Of a stretch of DNA of 64,000 bases, positions 19,583 to 30,165 are shown piece by piece. The translations under genes and the position numbers were made by a program. This DNA is from Shewanella litorisediminis. Its GTDB lineage: Bacteria; Pseudomonadota; Gammaproteobacteria; Enterobacterales; Shewanellaceae. Below the pieces are notes generated by a model, which saw nothing but the letters and a program-made list of their open reading frames with translations, did not search any database and was not told the DNA's origin. The stretch covers positions 930,501 through 994,500 of the forward strand of contig NZ_CP069213.1 of the NCBI RefSeq assembly GCF_016834455.1, written 5' to 3'. How positions within the stretch are numbered: position 1 is the stretch's first letter; each line of letters begins with the position of its first letter.

Positions 19583-20371
19583 TTAATTGAGTATGAGTTC
19601 CTTGACGATTCGGGCGCCAAAATAGGCGAGCGACAACAGGGTGGCGCCGGTCAGGGTGTAGGCTATGGCAGTACGGATGCGGCAACCGACAGAATATTGT
19701 TGCCACAGCATGGCGATGTAAACAAACCAGGCCATGATGGAGAGTATGGCTTTATGGCCTTTGCCCTCGGCAAACATGTCATCGAGGAAGATAAAGCCGG
19801 TGGCCAGACCAAGGCTCAGCAGAATCATACCGATGATCACCAAGTGATACAGCTGCTTTTCCACCGTCATCAGTGGCGGCATGGCAGGGCTTAACATCAG
19901 CTGCTTTTTCTTAAGCTTGTTTTGGATCATCGCCAGCTGAATGGCGTACAGGGCTGCTATCATCAGCGCACTGTAGGCCATGAGTGACAGCACAACGTGG
20001 GCCAGCACCTCAGGATTATGTTCGAAGTGGGTTATGTACTTGGGGGGCACCAGCCACAAGAGTGCCACAGATAACACCGAGCAGGCATACACCACAGGCA
20101 CAACCACTATCACTTTCAAGCGGAAAATAAGAATGCTGAAGGTAAAAGCGATAATCCAGTTCACCAGTGAAATCACATTGGTGAGGCTGAAATTCTGGCC
20201 TTCGTCGGTGAAAATGGCTTGCTGCAGGGCGGCGGCGTGCAATACCACAGCGATGGAGGCCACGGCGGCCACGGCACGACGGTTGGGGCCTTCGGCGTGA
20301 AACAGTCGACTGGTCACCAGTATCAGGGCGATACAGTAGAAGAACATGGCTGACGCAGAGAAAAGAACCAT
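19583..20371 (-). CDS. ypjD: YpjD, CcsA/CcmC-like inner-membrane protein
   Basis: 262 residues, about eight transmembrane helices, of the cytochrome c assembly (CcsA) superfamily. Divergent from ffh, as in E. coli. A haem-handling role is suggested by the family, but no function is established. The short WxWxD-like haem loop of true CcsA is not obvious. Confidence 0.87.
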   Translation of the reverse strand: MVLFSASAMFFYCIALILVTSRLFHAEGPNRRAVAAVASIAVVLHAAALQQAIFTDEGQNFSLTNVISLVNWIIAFTFSILIFRLKVIVVVPVVYACSVLSVALLWLVPPKYITHFEHNPEVLAHVVLSLMAYSALMIAALYAIQLAMIQNKLKKKQLMLSPAMPPLMTVEKQLYHLVIIGMILLSLGLATGFIFLDDMFAEGKGHKAILSIMAWFVYIAMLWQQYSVGCRIRTAIAYTLTGATLLSLAYFGARIVKELILN

Positions 20372-20576
20372 GGGTTACAACCTGCTTTTAGTTACTCTAG
20401 TGCTTCGCGTTGCGAGAGCGGGATTGGCGATTTGGAAATTAGAATAACACGACCCTTTAGCAAATGGGCAGTGATGTGAGTTGCAAATTTTAGCCAATTC
20501 TGATTGTTAGCCGCACTATTCCTTATCTGCCATCCATACAGGCAAGCGGACAGGTAGCATAAACCGCAGGCATCGC

Positions 20577-20582
20577 TATAAT
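20577..20582 (+). promoter_or_regulatory. -10 element for ffh
   Basis: A perfect TATAAT 42 bases before the ffh ATG; the -35 is poor (TAGCAT at 16 bases). Confidence 0.5.
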
Positions 20583-20623
20583 ACAAGCCCACATTTGACA
20601 TTATTAAAGGTTTGCACAGGACG

Positions 20624-21997
20624 ATGTTTGAGAACCTGACCGACAGACTGTCGCGTACGCTGAAGACTATCAGTGGTCGCGGTCGCTTAACGGAAGACAA
20701 CATTAAAGACACCCTGCGGGAAGTCCGTATGGCGCTCCTGGAGGCCGATGTGGCCTTGCCGGTTGTCCGTGAATTTGTGAATGCCGTTAAAGAGCGCGCG
20801 GTAGGCCAGGAAGTGGCCAAGAGCCTGACGCCAGGTCAGGTGTTTGTCAAAATCGTTCAAAGTGAGCTTGAAAAGGCGATGGGTGAGGCCAACGAGGCCC
20901 TGAATCTCGCCGCCCAGCCTCCTGCGGTGATCATGATGGCGGGTCTGCAGGGGGCGGGTAAAACCACCTCTGTGGCCAAGCTTTCCAAGTTCCTGCGTAC
21001 CCGCCATAAAAAATCGGTGTTGGTGGTCAGCGCCGACGTTTACCGTCCTGCAGCGATTAAACAGCTCGAAACCCTGGCCAAAGAAGTGGAAGTGGAATTC
21101 TTCCCCTCCGATGTCAGCCAAAAGCCCATCGACATTGCCAATGCCGCGATTTCCCATGCTAAGCTGAAATTCATCGATGTAGTCATCCTCGATACTGCGG
21201 GTCGCCTGCACGTCGATGAAGCCATGATGGATGAGATCAAGGCGCTGCATGCCGCGGTCAAGCCCATTGAAACCTTGTTCGTGGTAGACGCCATGACGGG
21301 TCAGGATGCTGCCAACACGGCCAAGGCCTTTAATGAGGCGCTGCCGCTCACCGGCGTGGTACTGACCAAGGTGGACGGTGATGCCCGCGGTGGTGCGGCG
21401 CTGTCTATCCGCCACATCACAGGCAAGCCCATTAAGTTCCTCGGTGTCGGCGAAAAGACCGATGCCCTTGAGCCATTCCACCCCGACCGTGTTGCCTCGC
21501 GTATTCTCGGTATGGGTGACGTACTCTCCCTGATTGAGCAGGTTGAGCGCGGCGTCGATAAAGAAAAAGCCATGAAGTTGGCCTCCAAGGTCAAATCGGG
21601 TGGTAATTTCGACCTCGAAGACTTCCGCGAGCAGCTGCAGCAGATGAAAAACATGGGCGGCATGATGGGCCTGCTGGAAAAATTGCCCGGCGTTGGTCAG
21701 CTGCCACCGGAAGCCATGGCACAAATCCAGGATGGTAAAATGACCCGCCAAATGGAGGCTATTATTAACTCCATGACCCCGGGTGAGCGCCAGAATCCGG
21801 ATATCATCAAGGGCTCTCGCAAGCGCCGTATCGCTGCGGGTAGTGGCACACAAATTCAAGACGTTAACCGTCTACTTAAACAATTCACCCAGATGCAGAA
21901 GATGATGAAGAAGATGTCTTCCAAGGGTGGTATGCAGAAAATGATGCGCGCCATGGGCGGTATGATGCCCGGCGGCATGAAGCTTCCCGGGCGTTAA
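20624..21997 (+). CDS. ffh: Ffh, signal recognition particle protein
   Basis: 457 residues. The NG GTPase domain has GLQGAGKTTSVAKL, DTAGRLHVDEAMMDE and TKVDGDARGGAALS; the M domain is Met-rich and ends MMPGGMKLPGR. It binds 4.5S RNA and signal sequences. The ATG at 20624 (MFENL) matches the E. coli start; a TTG at 20612 is rejected. Confidence 0.98.
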   Translation: MFENLTDRLSRTLKTISGRGRLTEDNIKDTLREVRMALLEADVALPVVREFVNAVKERAVGQEVAKSLTPGQVFVKIVQSELEKAMGEANEALNLAAQPPAVIMMAGLQGAGKTTSVAKLSKFLRTRHKKSVLVVSADVYRPAAIKQLETLAKEVEVEFFPSDVSQKPIDIANAAISHAKLKFIDVVILDTAGRLHVDEAMMDEIKALHAAVKPIETLFVVDAMTGQDAANTAKAFNEALPLTGVVLTKVDGDARGGAALSIRHITGKPIKFLGVGEKTDALEPFHPDRVASRILGMGDVLSLIEQVERGVDKEKAMKLASKVKSGGNFDLEDFREQLQQMKNMGGMMGLLEKLPGVGQLPPEAMAQIQDGKMTRQMEAIINSMTPGERQNPDIIKGSRKRRIAAGSGTQIQDVNRLLKQFTQMQKMMKKMSSKGGMQKMMRAMGGMMPGGMKLPGR

Positions 21998-22036
21998 GCC
22001 CGGACGCAGTGCAGCCGTAAAATTGGCCAGTTTCGG

Positions 22037-22064
22037 TTGCATTCGCCTGAAACTCAGGTAAAAT
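22037..22064 (+). promoter_or_regulatory. Promoter of the rpsP operon
   Basis: TTGCAT and TAAAAT with a 16-base spacer, about 90 bases upstream of rpsP. Confidence 0.55.
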
Positions 22065-22154
22065 TCTCCGGCTTTCTTGCTGGGACTCTTCTGCGAACAC
22101 GGGGTTCCAGTTTTTATTTTTGCTTCTGGCAAATCATTAGAGGAAAAAAAACGC

Positions 22155-22406
22155 ATGGTTACCATTCGTTTAGCTCGCGGCGGCGCTAAAAAGCGTCCTT
22201 TCTACAACATCGTAGTAACTGACTCTCGTAACGCCCGTGACGGCCGTTTCATCGAGCGCGTTGGTTTCTTCAACCCACTGGCCAAAGGTCAGGAAGAAAC
22301 TCTGCGTCTGGATCTGGACCGTGTTGATCACTGGGTTGGCAACGGTGCTTCTACTACCGATCGCGTAGCCAAGCTGATCAAAGACGCCCGTAAAGCTGCT
22401 GCTTAA
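22155..22406 (+). CDS. rpsP: RpsP, 30S ribosomal protein S16
   Basis: 83 residues beginning [21 protein letters not shown], the S16 signature. Highly biased codons. The ATG at 22155 follows AGAGGAAAAA; the longer open frame upstream is leader sequence. First gene of rpsP-rimM-trmD-rplS. Confidence 0.98.
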   Translation: MVTIRLARGGAKKRPFYNIVVTDSRNARDGRFIERVGFFNPLAKGQEETLRLDLDRVDHWVGNGASTTDRVAKLIKDARKAAA

Positions 22407-22426
22407 TGGCGTGAAGGTATAGATTG

Positions 22427-22957
22427 ATGAGCAGTAATCAACAACCTGTAGTAGTAGGCAAAATCGGCTCTACTTACGGCGTAAAGGGTTGGATGAAGAT
22501 CACCGCCTATACCGATTCCGTTGAAGGTATTTTCGACTATTCACCATGGCTTCTTAAAGAACATGGCGAATGGCGCGAGGTGAAGGTGTCCCAGTGGCGC
22601 TTCCACGGCAAGGCGGTTGTCGCCGAGCTGGAGGGAGTCAGCAACCGGGAGCAGGCTCAAATGCTCACCAACTGTGAGATTGGGATCCTGGCCGAACAAA
22701 TGCCTGAGTTGCCCGAAGACGAGTTCTATTGGCGCGATCTCATTGGCTGTGAGGTACTGAACACCAAGGGTTACAACCTGGGTAAAGTTGATCAGATCCT
22801 GGAAACAGGCTCCAACGACGTGCTCATGGTTAAGGCCAACGCCAAAGATGCTTTCGGCAAAACGGAACGTATGATTCCGTATCTGCCTGACCAGTTTGTA
22901 CTTGAAGTCAAACTGTCAGAAAAACAGATCATTGTGGATTGGGATCCTGACTTCTAA
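22427..22957 (+). CDS. rimM: RimM, 16S rRNA processing protein
   Basis: 176 residues; N-terminal RimM domain ([18 protein letters not shown]) and C-terminal PRC barrel ([22 protein letters not shown] ... [10 protein letters not shown]). Assists 30S maturation at S19. The ATG at 22427 is used instead of the adjacent TTG. Confidence 0.97.
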   Translation: MSSNQQPVVVGKIGSTYGVKGWMKITAYTDSVEGIFDYSPWLLKEHGEWREVKVSQWRFHGKAVVAELEGVSNREQAQMLTNCEIGILAEQMPELPEDEFYWRDLIGCEVLNTKGYNLGKVDQILETGSNDVLMVKANAKDAFGKTERMIPYLPDQFVLEVKLSEKQIIVDWDPDF

Positions 22958-22972
22958 ATCGAGGTACCAAAC

Positions 22973-23725
22973 ATGTGGTTAGGGGTAGTTACCCTGTTTC
23001 CCGAAATGTTTCGTGCCATCACTGATTTTGGGGTCACGGGTCGGGCCATCAAAAATGGCCTGCTGGAGTTGCACACGTGGAATCCCCGTGATTTCACCCA
23101 TGACAGACACAGAACCGTGGACGACAGGCCTTATGGCGGCGGCCCGGGAATGTTGATGATGGTGCAACCACTGAAGGACGCCATCCAGGCTGCCAGAACG
23201 GCGGCGGGTGACGGAGCCAAGGTGATATATCTGTCGCCACAGGGGCGCAAGCTGACACAGCGAGGCGCAACTGAGCTGGCAGAAACGCAGAAGCTGATTC
23301 TGGTGTGTGGTCGCTACGAAGGTATCGATGAGCGCATCATTCAGACTGAAGTGGACGAGGAGTGGTCAATCGGTGATTACGTGCTTTCGGGCGGTGAATT
23401 ACCGGCAATGACCCTGATTGATGCAGTCTCCCGTCTGGTACCCGGCGTGCTGGGTAAACAGGCGTCGGCGGAGCAGGATTCCTTCTCCGATGGCTTGCTC
23501 GATTGTCCTCACTACACCCGGCCCGAATCTTTGGATGGACTGGACGTACCGGCAGTGCTGCTCGGTGGCAACCACGAAGACATTAGACGCTGGCGTCTTA
23601 AACAAAGTCTCGGAAGAACTTTTTTAAGAAGGCCGGAATTATTTGAAAATCTAGCTCTGACTGACGAACAAACCCGCCTGCTGGCGCAGTTTGTCGACGA
23701 AATGGACAGTCCACAGAAGTCGTAG
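22973..23725 (+). CDS. trmD: TrmD, tRNA (guanine37-N1)-methyltransferase
   Basis: 250 residues with the trefoil-knot SAM site ([40 protein letters not shown]). Makes m1G37, which prevents frameshifting. Confidence 0.98.
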   Translation: MWLGVVTLFPEMFRAITDFGVTGRAIKNGLLELHTWNPRDFTHDRHRTVDDRPYGGGPGMLMMVQPLKDAIQAARTAAGDGAKVIYLSPQGRKLTQRGATELAETQKLILVCGRYEGIDERIIQTEVDEEWSIGDYVLSGGELPAMTLIDAVSRLVPGVLGKQASAEQDSFSDGLLDCPHYTRPESLDGLDVPAVLLGGNHEDIRRWRLKQSLGRTFLRRPELFENLALTDEQTRLLAQFVDEMDSPQKS

Positions 23726-23752
23726 CTCAGTTAATTCTAGTATGGAGTTTAC

Positions 23753-24106
23753 ATGAACAACATCATCAAGATGCTCAACGATGAGCAAATGAAAAAAGAC
23801 GTTCCTGATTTTGGCCCAGGTGATACCGTAGTGGTTCAGGTACGTGTTAAAGAAGGTGACAAAGAGCGTCTGCAGGCGTTCGAAGGCGTTGTAATCGCCA
23901 AGCGTAACCGTGGTCTGCACTCTGCTTTCACCGTTCGTAAGATCTCTAACGGTGAAGGTGTGGAACGTGCTTTCCAAACTCACAGCCCTCTGATTTCCAG
24001 CATCGAAGTTAAGCGTCGTGGCCGCGTTCGTCGCGCCAAGCTGTACTATCTGCGTGAGCGTTCAGGTAAGTCTGCACGTATCCGTGAGAAGCTGGCGACC
24101 AAGTAA
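23753..24106 (+). CDS. rplS: RplS, 50S ribosomal protein L19
   Basis: 117 residues; [32 protein letters not shown] and the [10 protein letters not shown] stretch are L19 signatures. Codons strongly biased. Last gene of the operon. Confidence 0.98.
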   Translation: MNNIIKMLNDEQMKKDVPDFGPGDTVVVQVRVKEGDKERLQAFEGVVIAKRNRGLHSAFTVRKISNGEGVERAFQTHSPLISSIEVKRRGRVRRAKLYYLRERSGKSARIREKLATK

Positions 24107-24137
24107 TCGCCCAAAAAAGACGCAAGTGTTCGCACAG

Positions 24138-24163
24138 AAAACCGCCCTCGTGGCGGTTTTTTG
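24138..24163 (+). terminator. Terminator of the rpsP-rplS operon
   Basis: AACCGCC, 5-nt loop, GGCGGTT, T-run, 34 bases after the rplS stop. Confidence 0.88.
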
Positions 24164-24298
24164 TTTGTGCTGACAACACAATTTCTCCACCGAAAAGCCT
24201 TTCCACTCGCCTCTTGGTGCCATCTTCGCGAATTTTGAGTGAATTTTTATCAACTGCGCTTGCAGGGCGTCGAGTAAACAGGCACACTGTGCTTTCTG

Positions 24299-24343
24299 TT
24301 GTAATGGTGTAGCATTACAAAAATACATTTTTGAATATATAAA
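24299..24343 (+). promoter_or_regulatory. aroF promoter with overlapping palindromic operator
   Basis: A perfect 8-bp inverted repeat TTGTAATG, 6 bases, CATTACAA (24299-24320). Its right arm contains a -35 (TTACAA, 24315-24320) placed 17 bases from TATAAA (24338-24343). This geometry suggests repression. It resembles, but has wider spacing than, the TyrR box TGTAAA-N6-TTTACA. Confidence 0.5.
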
Positions 24344-24402
24344 TCTCAGCTGAGGTTGTCGATGGGGCAGCGCCAGCGCCGTTAAACACAGAAGGTGATC
24401 CC

Positions 24403-25494
24403 ATGCAGCAAGATACCATCAACAATGTGCACATTAGCGCCGAGAAGGTGCTTATCACGCCACAGGAGCTGAAACGCGAACTGCCATTGTCTGAGCATGG
24501 TTACCAGTATATTTTGCGCTCCCGCCGCACTGTGGCGAACATAGTACACAAGCGCGACCCACGTCTGCTGGTGGTGGCCGGGCCTTGCTCTATCCACGAC
24601 ATTGCCGCGGCCAAGGAATACGCCCTTAAGCTTAAAAAGCTCCATGATGAACTCAAAGATGAGTTCTTTATTCTGATGCGGGTCTACTTCGAAAAGCCAC
24701 GCACCACAGTGGGCTGGAAAGGGATGATTAACGACCCGGACATGGATGAGTCATTCGATGTGGAAAAGGGATTACGTCTGGCTCGCGAGTTGATGATTTT
24801 CCTGGCTGAGCTTGAGCTGCCAGTGGCCACAGAGGCGCTCGACCCCATAAGTCCTCAGTACATTTCTGAGCTTGTCACCTGGTCTGCCATTGGCGCCCGC
24901 ACCACTGAATCCCAGACCCACAGGGAAATGGCCTCGGGCCTTTCCATGCCGGTGGGCTTTAAAAATGGTACCGACGGTAAGTTGGATGTGGCCATCAATG
25001 CAATGAAGTCGGCCGCCAGCGGTCACCGCTTTATGGGCATTAATCAGGAAGGGCAGGTGGCGCTTTTGCAAACCAACGGTAACCCCGATGGCCACATCAT
25101 ACTGCGTGGTGGCAGCAAGCCTAACTATGATGCCGACAGCGTGGCCGAGTGTGAGGCGCAGGTACGCTGGGCCGGGCTCGATCCCAAATTGGTCATAGAT
25201 TGCAGTCACGGCAACTCCTCAAAAGATCACAACCGTCAGGACCCCGTGTGCCGCGATGTATTTGCCCAGGTTGCCGCCGGCAGTGATGCCATTATCGGCG
25301 TGATGCTGGAAAGTCACCTCAATGCCGGTAACCAGCCCTGTGATAAACCCCTGTCAGAGCTCAGGTATGGCGTTTCTGTTACCGATGCCTGTATTGATTG
25401 GCAGACGACTGAAACCTTGCTCCGTGAAGGTGCTGAGAGCCTTTCGTCGGTGATCCCTTCAAGATTTGTTATGCTGAAGGCTGCCAATGGCTGA
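24403..25494 (+). CDS. aroF: AroF-type 3-deoxy-7-phosphoheptulonate (DAHP) synthase
   Basis: 363 residues; condenses PEP and erythrose 4-phosphate, the first shikimate-pathway step. It is type I-alpha (E. coli AroF/G/H class): AGPCSIHD with the metal-ligand Cys, [44 protein letters not shown]. Adjacent to tyrA, as in E. coli, so probably the Tyr-sensitive isoenzyme (inference from position). Confidence 0.94.
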   Translation: MQQDTINNVHISAEKVLITPQELKRELPLSEHGYQYILRSRRTVANIVHKRDPRLLVVAGPCSIHDIAAAKEYALKLKKLHDELKDEFFILMRVYFEKPRTTVGWKGMINDPDMDESFDVEKGLRLARELMIFLAELELPVATEALDPISPQYISELVTWSAIGARTTESQTHREMASGLSMPVGFKNGTDGKLDVAINAMKSAASGHRFMGINQEGQVALLQTNGNPDGHIILRGGSKPNYDADSVAECEAQVRWAGLDPKLVIDCSHGNSSKDHNRQDPVCRDVFAQVAAGSDAIIGVMLESHLNAGNQPCDKPLSELRYGVSVTDACIDWQTTETLLREGAESLSSVIPSRFVMLKAANG

Positions 25495-25507
25495 CAGGAT
25501 ATTTGAT

Positions 25508-26647
25508 ATGACCGAAAAGACCACCGCCGAGCTGGAAAACCTACGGGGCCTGATTGATGGTGTCGACAGCCAGTTGCTGTCACTGCTTCGAAAGCGTCTC
25601 GATTTGGTGGCCCAGGTTGGCACAGTCAAGCATGCGGCGGGTCTGCCAATTTATGCGCCCTCCCGGGAGGCGGCCATGCTGGGTAAACGCCGTGCCGAAG
25701 CCGAAGCCATGGGTGTAAGCCCGCAGCTGATTGAAGACGTTCTCAGACGCCTGATGCGCGAATCCTACATGAGCGAAAAAGACGTGGGTTTCAAGCAGGT
25801 GAACCCGGAACTGGGCCATGTTGTCATTATAGGGGGACTGGGTCAGCTTGGCCGGTTGTTTGCGCAGATGTTTGCCCTGTCCGGCTATGAGGTGAGACTC
25901 CTTGACAAGGACGATTGGGATCACGCCGGCGAGCTTTTTAACGGTGCGGGTTTGGTGCTGGTGACGGTGCCCATTGCCGCTACTTGCTCGCTCATTCGCG
26001 AGCGCCTCGGCAACTTACCAGAGCACTGTGTGCTTGCCGATCTCACCTCCATCAAGGGGGCTCCGCTTAATGCCATGCTTGAGACCCACAAGGGCCCTGT
26101 GGTGGGCTTGCACCCCATGTTCGGCCCGGACGTGGGCAGTCTTGCCAAGCAGGTGGTGGTAGTGTGCCATGGTCGTGGCAGCGAGAAGTATCAGTGGCTG
26201 ATGGAGCAGATTGGTATTTGGGGAGCGAGACTGGTGGAGGCCGATGCGGGTCGCCACGATAAGGCGATGCAACTGGTGCAGGCCATGCGTCACTTCTCGT
26301 CGTTTGTGTACGGCCTGAACCTTTGCCGAGAACAGGCAGATATCGACACACTGCTGGAGTTCAGCTCGCCCATCTACCGTTTGGAACTTGCGATGGTGGG
26401 GCGCCTTTTTGCCCAGAGCGGTGAGCTGTACGCTGACATTATCTTTGCTCAGGAAGAGAGCCTGACGGCGATTTCAGACTTCCTCGATAATTACCGCGAT
26501 GCGCTGGAACTCCTGAAAGCCGGAGACCGCGCTGGCTTTATCGCACGCTTTAATGAGGTGTCAACCTGGTTTGGTAATTACTCACAGCAGTTTCTTACCG
26601 AGAGCCGCGCCATGCTGCAATCCGTTAATGATATGCGCTCTGTTTAA
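25508..26647 (+). CDS. tyrA: TyrA, chorismate mutase / prephenate dehydrogenase
   Basis: About 379 residues. The N-terminal AroQ chorismate mutase ([23 protein letters not shown]) is followed by an NAD-binding prephenate dehydrogenase domain ([35 protein letters not shown]). Makes 4-hydroxyphenylpyruvate for Tyr. The ATG at 25508 has AGGA eight bases upstream; an in-frame ATG at 25487 overlapping aroF is the alternative. Confidence 0.95.
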   Translation: MTEKTTAELENLRGLIDGVDSQLLSLLRKRLDLVAQVGTVKHAAGLPIYAPSREAAMLGKRRAEAEAMGVSPQLIEDVLRRLMRESYMSEKDVGFKQVNPELGHVVIIGGLGQLGRLFAQMFALSGYEVRLLDKDDWDHAGELFNGAGLVLVTVPIAATCSLIRERLGNLPEHCVLADLTSIKGAPLNAMLETHKGPVVGLHPMFGPDVGSLAKQVVVVCHGRGSEKYQWLMEQIGIWGARLVEADAGRHDKAMQLVQAMRHFSSFVYGLNLCREQADIDTLLEFSSPIYRLELAMVGRLFAQSGELYADIIFAQEESLTAISDFLDNYRDALELLKAGDRAGFIARFNEVSTWFGNYSQQFLTESRAMLQSVNDMRSV

Positions 26648-26662
26648 CTCGCTGTTCCTCAT

Positions 26663-26695
26663 GAAAAAAGCGTCCTTTAAGGCGCTTTTTTCTTT
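26663..26695 (+). terminator. Terminator after tyrA
   Basis: GAAAAAAGCG, one bulge, CC, loop, GG, CGCTTTTTTC, 15 bases past the tyrA stop. Confidence 0.8.
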
Positions 26696-26741
26696 GTAAA
26701 TCAGTAATGCCTTAAGATGATCTGCTTCAAGGAACCGAGCT

Positions 26742-26764
26742 TTGCTGCTTTTTAAATGCAGCAA
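26742..26764. repeat. Inverted repeat upstream of hcp
   Basis: TTGCTGC, 9 AT-rich bases, GCAGCAA. Symmetry and position (about 60 bases before the hcp start) fit an operator, but I do not recognise the regulator. Confidence 0.4.
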
Positions 26765-26786
26765 TATCCGTATCCTTCGCTCCTAA

Positions 26787-26805
26787 CATGCATAAATAAA
26801 GCATG
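26787..26805 (+). promoter_or_regulatory. NsrR-like operator for hcp-hcr
   Basis: A 19-bp near-palindrome CATGC, 9 bases, GCATG. It matches the gammaproteobacterial NsrR consensus (GATGCAT-TTN-AAATGCATC) at most of the ATGCAT/GCAT core positions. NsrR is a nitric-oxide-sensing repressor known to control hcp in relatives. Confidence 0.55.
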
Positions 26806-26825
26806 AAATATTAAGGAGCCATGTC

Positions 26826-28490
26826 GTGTTTTGTATTCAGTGTGAACAGACCATTCGTACCCCTGCCGGCAACGGTTGCAGCTATGCCCAGGGCATGTGC
26901 GGCAAGCTGGCGGCAACCTCAGACCTGCAAGATCTGCTGATTTATATGCTTAAAGGCGTTTCTGCCTGGGCAGTGAAAGCCCGTGAGCTTGGCTTGGCTC
27001 CGACTGAGGCAGATACCTTTGTCCCCAAAGCTTTTTTCGCAACCCTGACTAACGTGAACTTCGACGATGAGCGCATCATAGACTATGCACGAAAAGCCGA
27101 GAGTCTGCGCAACGAACTCAAAACCCAAAGCATTGAGGCCGCTCAAAAGGCTGGTATTCGACTTGATACCTTGCCGGACAGTGCCTCCCTGCTGCTTGGC
27201 ACCTCCAAGCCAGAGCTTCTGGAGCAGGCCAAGCTGGCACTGCCGAACCTGGGTAAAGAGGCGATACACGAGGATGTGATGGCCTTAAGGCTCTTGTGCC
27301 TCTATGGTCTAAAGGGCGCTGCGGCCTATATCGAACATGCACGCGTGCTTGAACAGCAATCAGCGGACATCGCCGCTGAATTTCATCGCATCATGGCTTT
27401 CCTTGGCACCGACAGTGCAGATGCCGATGCACTCTTTACCGCCGCCATGGACATAGGCCAGCTTAACTTCAAGGTGATGGCCATGCTCGATGAGGGTGAA
27501 ACCGCCGCCTTCGGCCACCCTGAACCGACTCAAGTGAATACCAAGCCGGTAAAGGGCAAGGCGATTCTGGTGTCGGGCCATGACATGAAGGACCTTGAGC
27601 TGATCCTTCAGCAAACCCAGGGCAAGGGGATAAATGTTTACACCCATGGTGAAATGCTGCCGGCGCTGGCCTATCCCGAGCTGAAAAAATATCCGCATCT
27701 GGTGGGTAACTACGGTAGCGCATGGCAAAACCAGCAGAAGGAGTTTGCCAACTTCCCCGGCGCCGTGGTGATGACCTCAAACTGCATTATTGATCCCAAC
27801 GTTGGTCAATACGCCGACCGTATCTTTACCCGCAGCATTGTGGGCTGGCCGGGCGTAGTGCACCTTGAAGGTGATGACTTTTCTGCCGTGATTGAGAAAG
27901 CTCTATCGCTGGAAGGTTTCCAATACGATGAGATCCCTCACGAAATCACTATTGGCTTCGCCCGTAATGCCCTGATGGCTGCGGCCCCGGCTGTGGTCGA
28001 AAATGTGAAAAATGGCAGTATCCGCCACTTCTTCCTGGTGGGGGGGTGTGATGGTGACAAGGCCGAACGCAGCTATTTTACCGATTTCGCCAAGGCAACA
28101 CCGAAAGACAGCCTGATCCTGACACTGGGCTGCGGCAAGTACAAGTTCAACAAGTTGGAGTTTGGTGATATCAACGGTATTCCAAGGCTGCTCGACATTG
28201 GCCAGTGCAACGATGCCTACTCAGCTATTCAGCTTGCTATTGCCCTGTCTGAGGTGTTTGAGTGCGATATCAACGCGCTGCCCCTGAGTCTGGTGCTTTC
28301 CTGGTTTGAGCAAAAGGCAATCGTGATTTTGCTGACCCTGCTATCCCTTGGGGTGAAGAACATTCGCACCGGTCCTACACCGCCGGCGTTCCTGACTCCA
28401 AACCTGCTCAAGGTCCTGGAAGACAAGTTTGGTCTTAAAAATACCACCACGGTCGAGGCCGACTTGAATGCGATTCTGAATGTCGCCTGA
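26826..28490 (+). CDS. hcp: Hcp, hybrid cluster protein (hydroxylamine reductase / NO-stress protein)
   Basis: 554 residues. The N terminus has the C3-x2-C6-x11-C18-x6-C25 pattern of class II Hcp with a [2Fe-2S] cluster. Hybrid 4Fe-2S-2O cluster ligands are in the C-terminal half ([35 protein letters not shown]). It reduces hydroxylamine and/or NO and acts in nitrosative stress. GTG start eight bases after AAGGAG; the ATG at 26821 is out of frame. hcr follows. Confidence 0.96.
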   Translation: MFCIQCEQTIRTPAGNGCSYAQGMCGKLAATSDLQDLLIYMLKGVSAWAVKARELGLAPTEADTFVPKAFFATLTNVNFDDERIIDYARKAESLRNELKTQSIEAAQKAGIRLDTLPDSASLLLGTSKPELLEQAKLALPNLGKEAIHEDVMALRLLCLYGLKGAAAYIEHARVLEQQSADIAAEFHRIMAFLGTDSADADALFTAAMDIGQLNFKVMAMLDEGETAAFGHPEPTQVNTKPVKGKAILVSGHDMKDLELILQQTQGKGINVYTHGEMLPALAYPELKKYPHLVGNYGSAWQNQQKEFANFPGAVVMTSNCIIDPNVGQYADRIFTRSIVGWPGVVHLEGDDFSAVIEKALSLEGFQYDEIPHEITIGFARNALMAAAPAVVENVKNGSIRHFFLVGGCDGDKAERSYFTDFAKATPKDSLILTLGCGKYKFNKLEFGDINGIPRLLDIGQCNDAYSAIQLAIALSEVFECDINALPLSLVLSWFEQKAIVILLTLLSLGVKNIRTGPTPPAFLTPNLLKVLEDKFGLKNTTTVEADLNAILNVA

Positions 28491-28498
28491 GTTAATGC

Positions 28499-28523
28499 AA
28501 GACGGCGCCAAGCGCCGTCTTTT
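28499..28523 (+). terminator. Terminator/attenuator between hcp and hcr
   Basis: GACGGCGC, loop CAA, GCGCCGTC, T-run, in the 57-base hcp-hcr gap. It should lower hcr relative to hcp by partial read-through. Confidence 0.75.
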
Positions 28524-28547
28524 ACATTGTTTTGGGGATAACGAGTT

Positions 28548-29618
28548 ATGAGTCAACACCGGGACGCTGCCCTGCTGGCAGCCAAACCCTGGCAGGATTT
28601 ACCACCAGGCACGCCTTTTCGCCTTTGTTGCATGGAACGGATTGATGAAACCCACGATGTGGTAACGTTTCGATTCGAAGCCGCAGGGCAAGCTGTGCGT
28701 TTCAACTATAAGCCGGGCCAGTTTATCAGCCTGTTGCTGGAGATTGCCGGTGAGCCCCACAGCCGGGCCTATACGCTGTCTTCTTCACCGTCCAGGCCCT
28801 ACAGCATCAGCATCACAGTTAAGCGGGTCGAGGGCGGCCTTGTCTCCAATTATCTGATTGATAATTTAAGACCCGGCCATGCCCTGGATGCGATGGGGCC
28901 ATCCGGCAGCTTTAATCTGGTGGATATTCCCGCCGACAGGTATTTGTTTTTAAGCGCAGGTTGCGGCATTACGCCTATGTTCAGTATGAGCCGTTGGCTG
29001 ACCGATACCCGTGTCGGTGCCGATATTGCTTTTGTTCACAGTGCCAAGAGCGCGAATGACCTGATATTTGCCCGTAAGCTTGAGTCCATGGCCAATAACC
29101 ACAGCGGCTTTCGCCTCGGATACGTTATCGAACAGGGGGATAGCTCGGATCTGCCCTGTGCCCCAGTGCGGCCGGGGCGCTTGACGGTATCAGGGCTGGA
29201 CACTCTGGTCAGCGACTGGCGCGAGAGAACCTTATTTGTTTGCGGCCCCGAGGCCTATATGGCAGCAGTTGAGGCCATGGTAAGGGAGGCCGGGTTTGCC
29301 ATGTCGCGTTTTCATCAGGAAAGCTTTGGAAAGCCGGGCGCACCAACCCAAAGTGTGGGACAGGGCTTTATGCTGAAGGTGGGGGAAAAGGCACATCCCC
29401 TTGGTGAATCTGGTCTGCTGCTTGAGGGGATAGAGGCGCTTAAGTTACCCATCATCGCAGCCTGTCGCAGTGGTGTGTGTGGTGCGTGCAAGTGTCAGGT
29501 GCTGGAGGGGGACATCGAGAGGCTGTCAGAGATGACCCTGACCGAAGAAGAAAAAGCCAATGGTATGGTGCTGGCTTGTTCTACACGGGCGCTCTCGCAT
29601 ATCAGCCTTAAGCTTTAA
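28548..29618 (+). CDS. hcr: Hcr, NADH oxidoreductase for Hcp
   Basis: 356 residues: FAD domain (SRAYTLSSSP), NAD domain (FLSAGCGITPMFSM ... LFVCGPEAYM) and a C-terminal plant-type [2Fe-2S] ferredoxin domain (ACRSGVCGACKCQVLEG). Passes electrons from NADH to Hcp. Confidence 0.94.
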   Translation: MSQHRDAALLAAKPWQDLPPGTPFRLCCMERIDETHDVVTFRFEAAGQAVRFNYKPGQFISLLLEIAGEPHSRAYTLSSSPSRPYSISITVKRVEGGLVSNYLIDNLRPGHALDAMGPSGSFNLVDIPADRYLFLSAGCGITPMFSMSRWLTDTRVGADIAFVHSAKSANDLIFARKLESMANNHSGFRLGYVIEQGDSSDLPCAPVRPGRLTVSGLDTLVSDWRERTLFVCGPEAYMAAVEAMVREAGFAMSRFHQESFGKPGAPTQSVGQGFMLKVGEKAHPLGESGLLLEGIEALKLPIIAACRSGVCGACKCQVLEGDIERLSEMTLTEEEKANGMVLACSTRALSHISLKL

Positions 29619-29765
29619 GTCAGTGTTGCACACTATACTGGGGCTGTTTTTTGGGGCCATGGTTGCGCTTTTGCCGATGGGAAAGTAAGGTTAAATCAGG
29701 GCCGTGATCACAGTTTTGAAATCGGTTCGATTTACCGTTTCTCCTCAGCCTTATCGGAGCGCACT

Positions 29766-30140
29766 ATGGCCCAACTGAGCTTGCCCAACGCCACCGCCCA
29801 GGACACCAGCCTTATTCATTTGCAATATGGCCTGATGAGTGCCTTCCCCCTGCTGCTGCCTGTGCTCTTCGCCCTGGCGCTGAATCTGTCGCTGCGTAAG
29901 AGCGACAGTTGCAGCATTTGTGTGACTCATCTTAAATGGCAACGTAACTCGATGTTCGGCCTGGCCTTGGGTTCTGCTGCCTGGTATTGGCTGCCTGCGG
30001 GCTGGATGGCTGCAACGGCGCTGGTGCTGGTGCTTGGCTGGTTTGTACTGCGGGTTGTAAAAGGGTGGGTCAGCCTGATTGATGGGGTTGCCATTCAGCC
30101 TGCGCCGCACCGCAAAGAGGCTGCCGGCACCTTTGAATAA
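29766..30140 (+). CDS. Small membrane protein of unknown function with a CxxC motif
   Basis: 124 residues, three hydrophobic segments (about 25-42, 62-78, 80-96). Between the first two lies SDSCSICVTHLKWQRNS, with a CxxC. CGGAG precedes the ATG. I do not recognise the family for certain; some small tripartite membrane proteins have a similar pattern. It sits alone between hcr and the convergent pheA with its own terminator. Confidence 0.7.
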   Translation: MAQLSLPNATAQDTSLIHLQYGLMSAFPLLLPVLFALALNLSLRKSDSCSICVTHLKWQRNSMFGLALGSAAWYWLPAGWMAATALVLVLGWFVLRVVKGWVSLIDGVAIQPAPHRKEAAGTFE

Positions 30141-30165
30141 GCGTAATTCCGATACCCGAATAACG

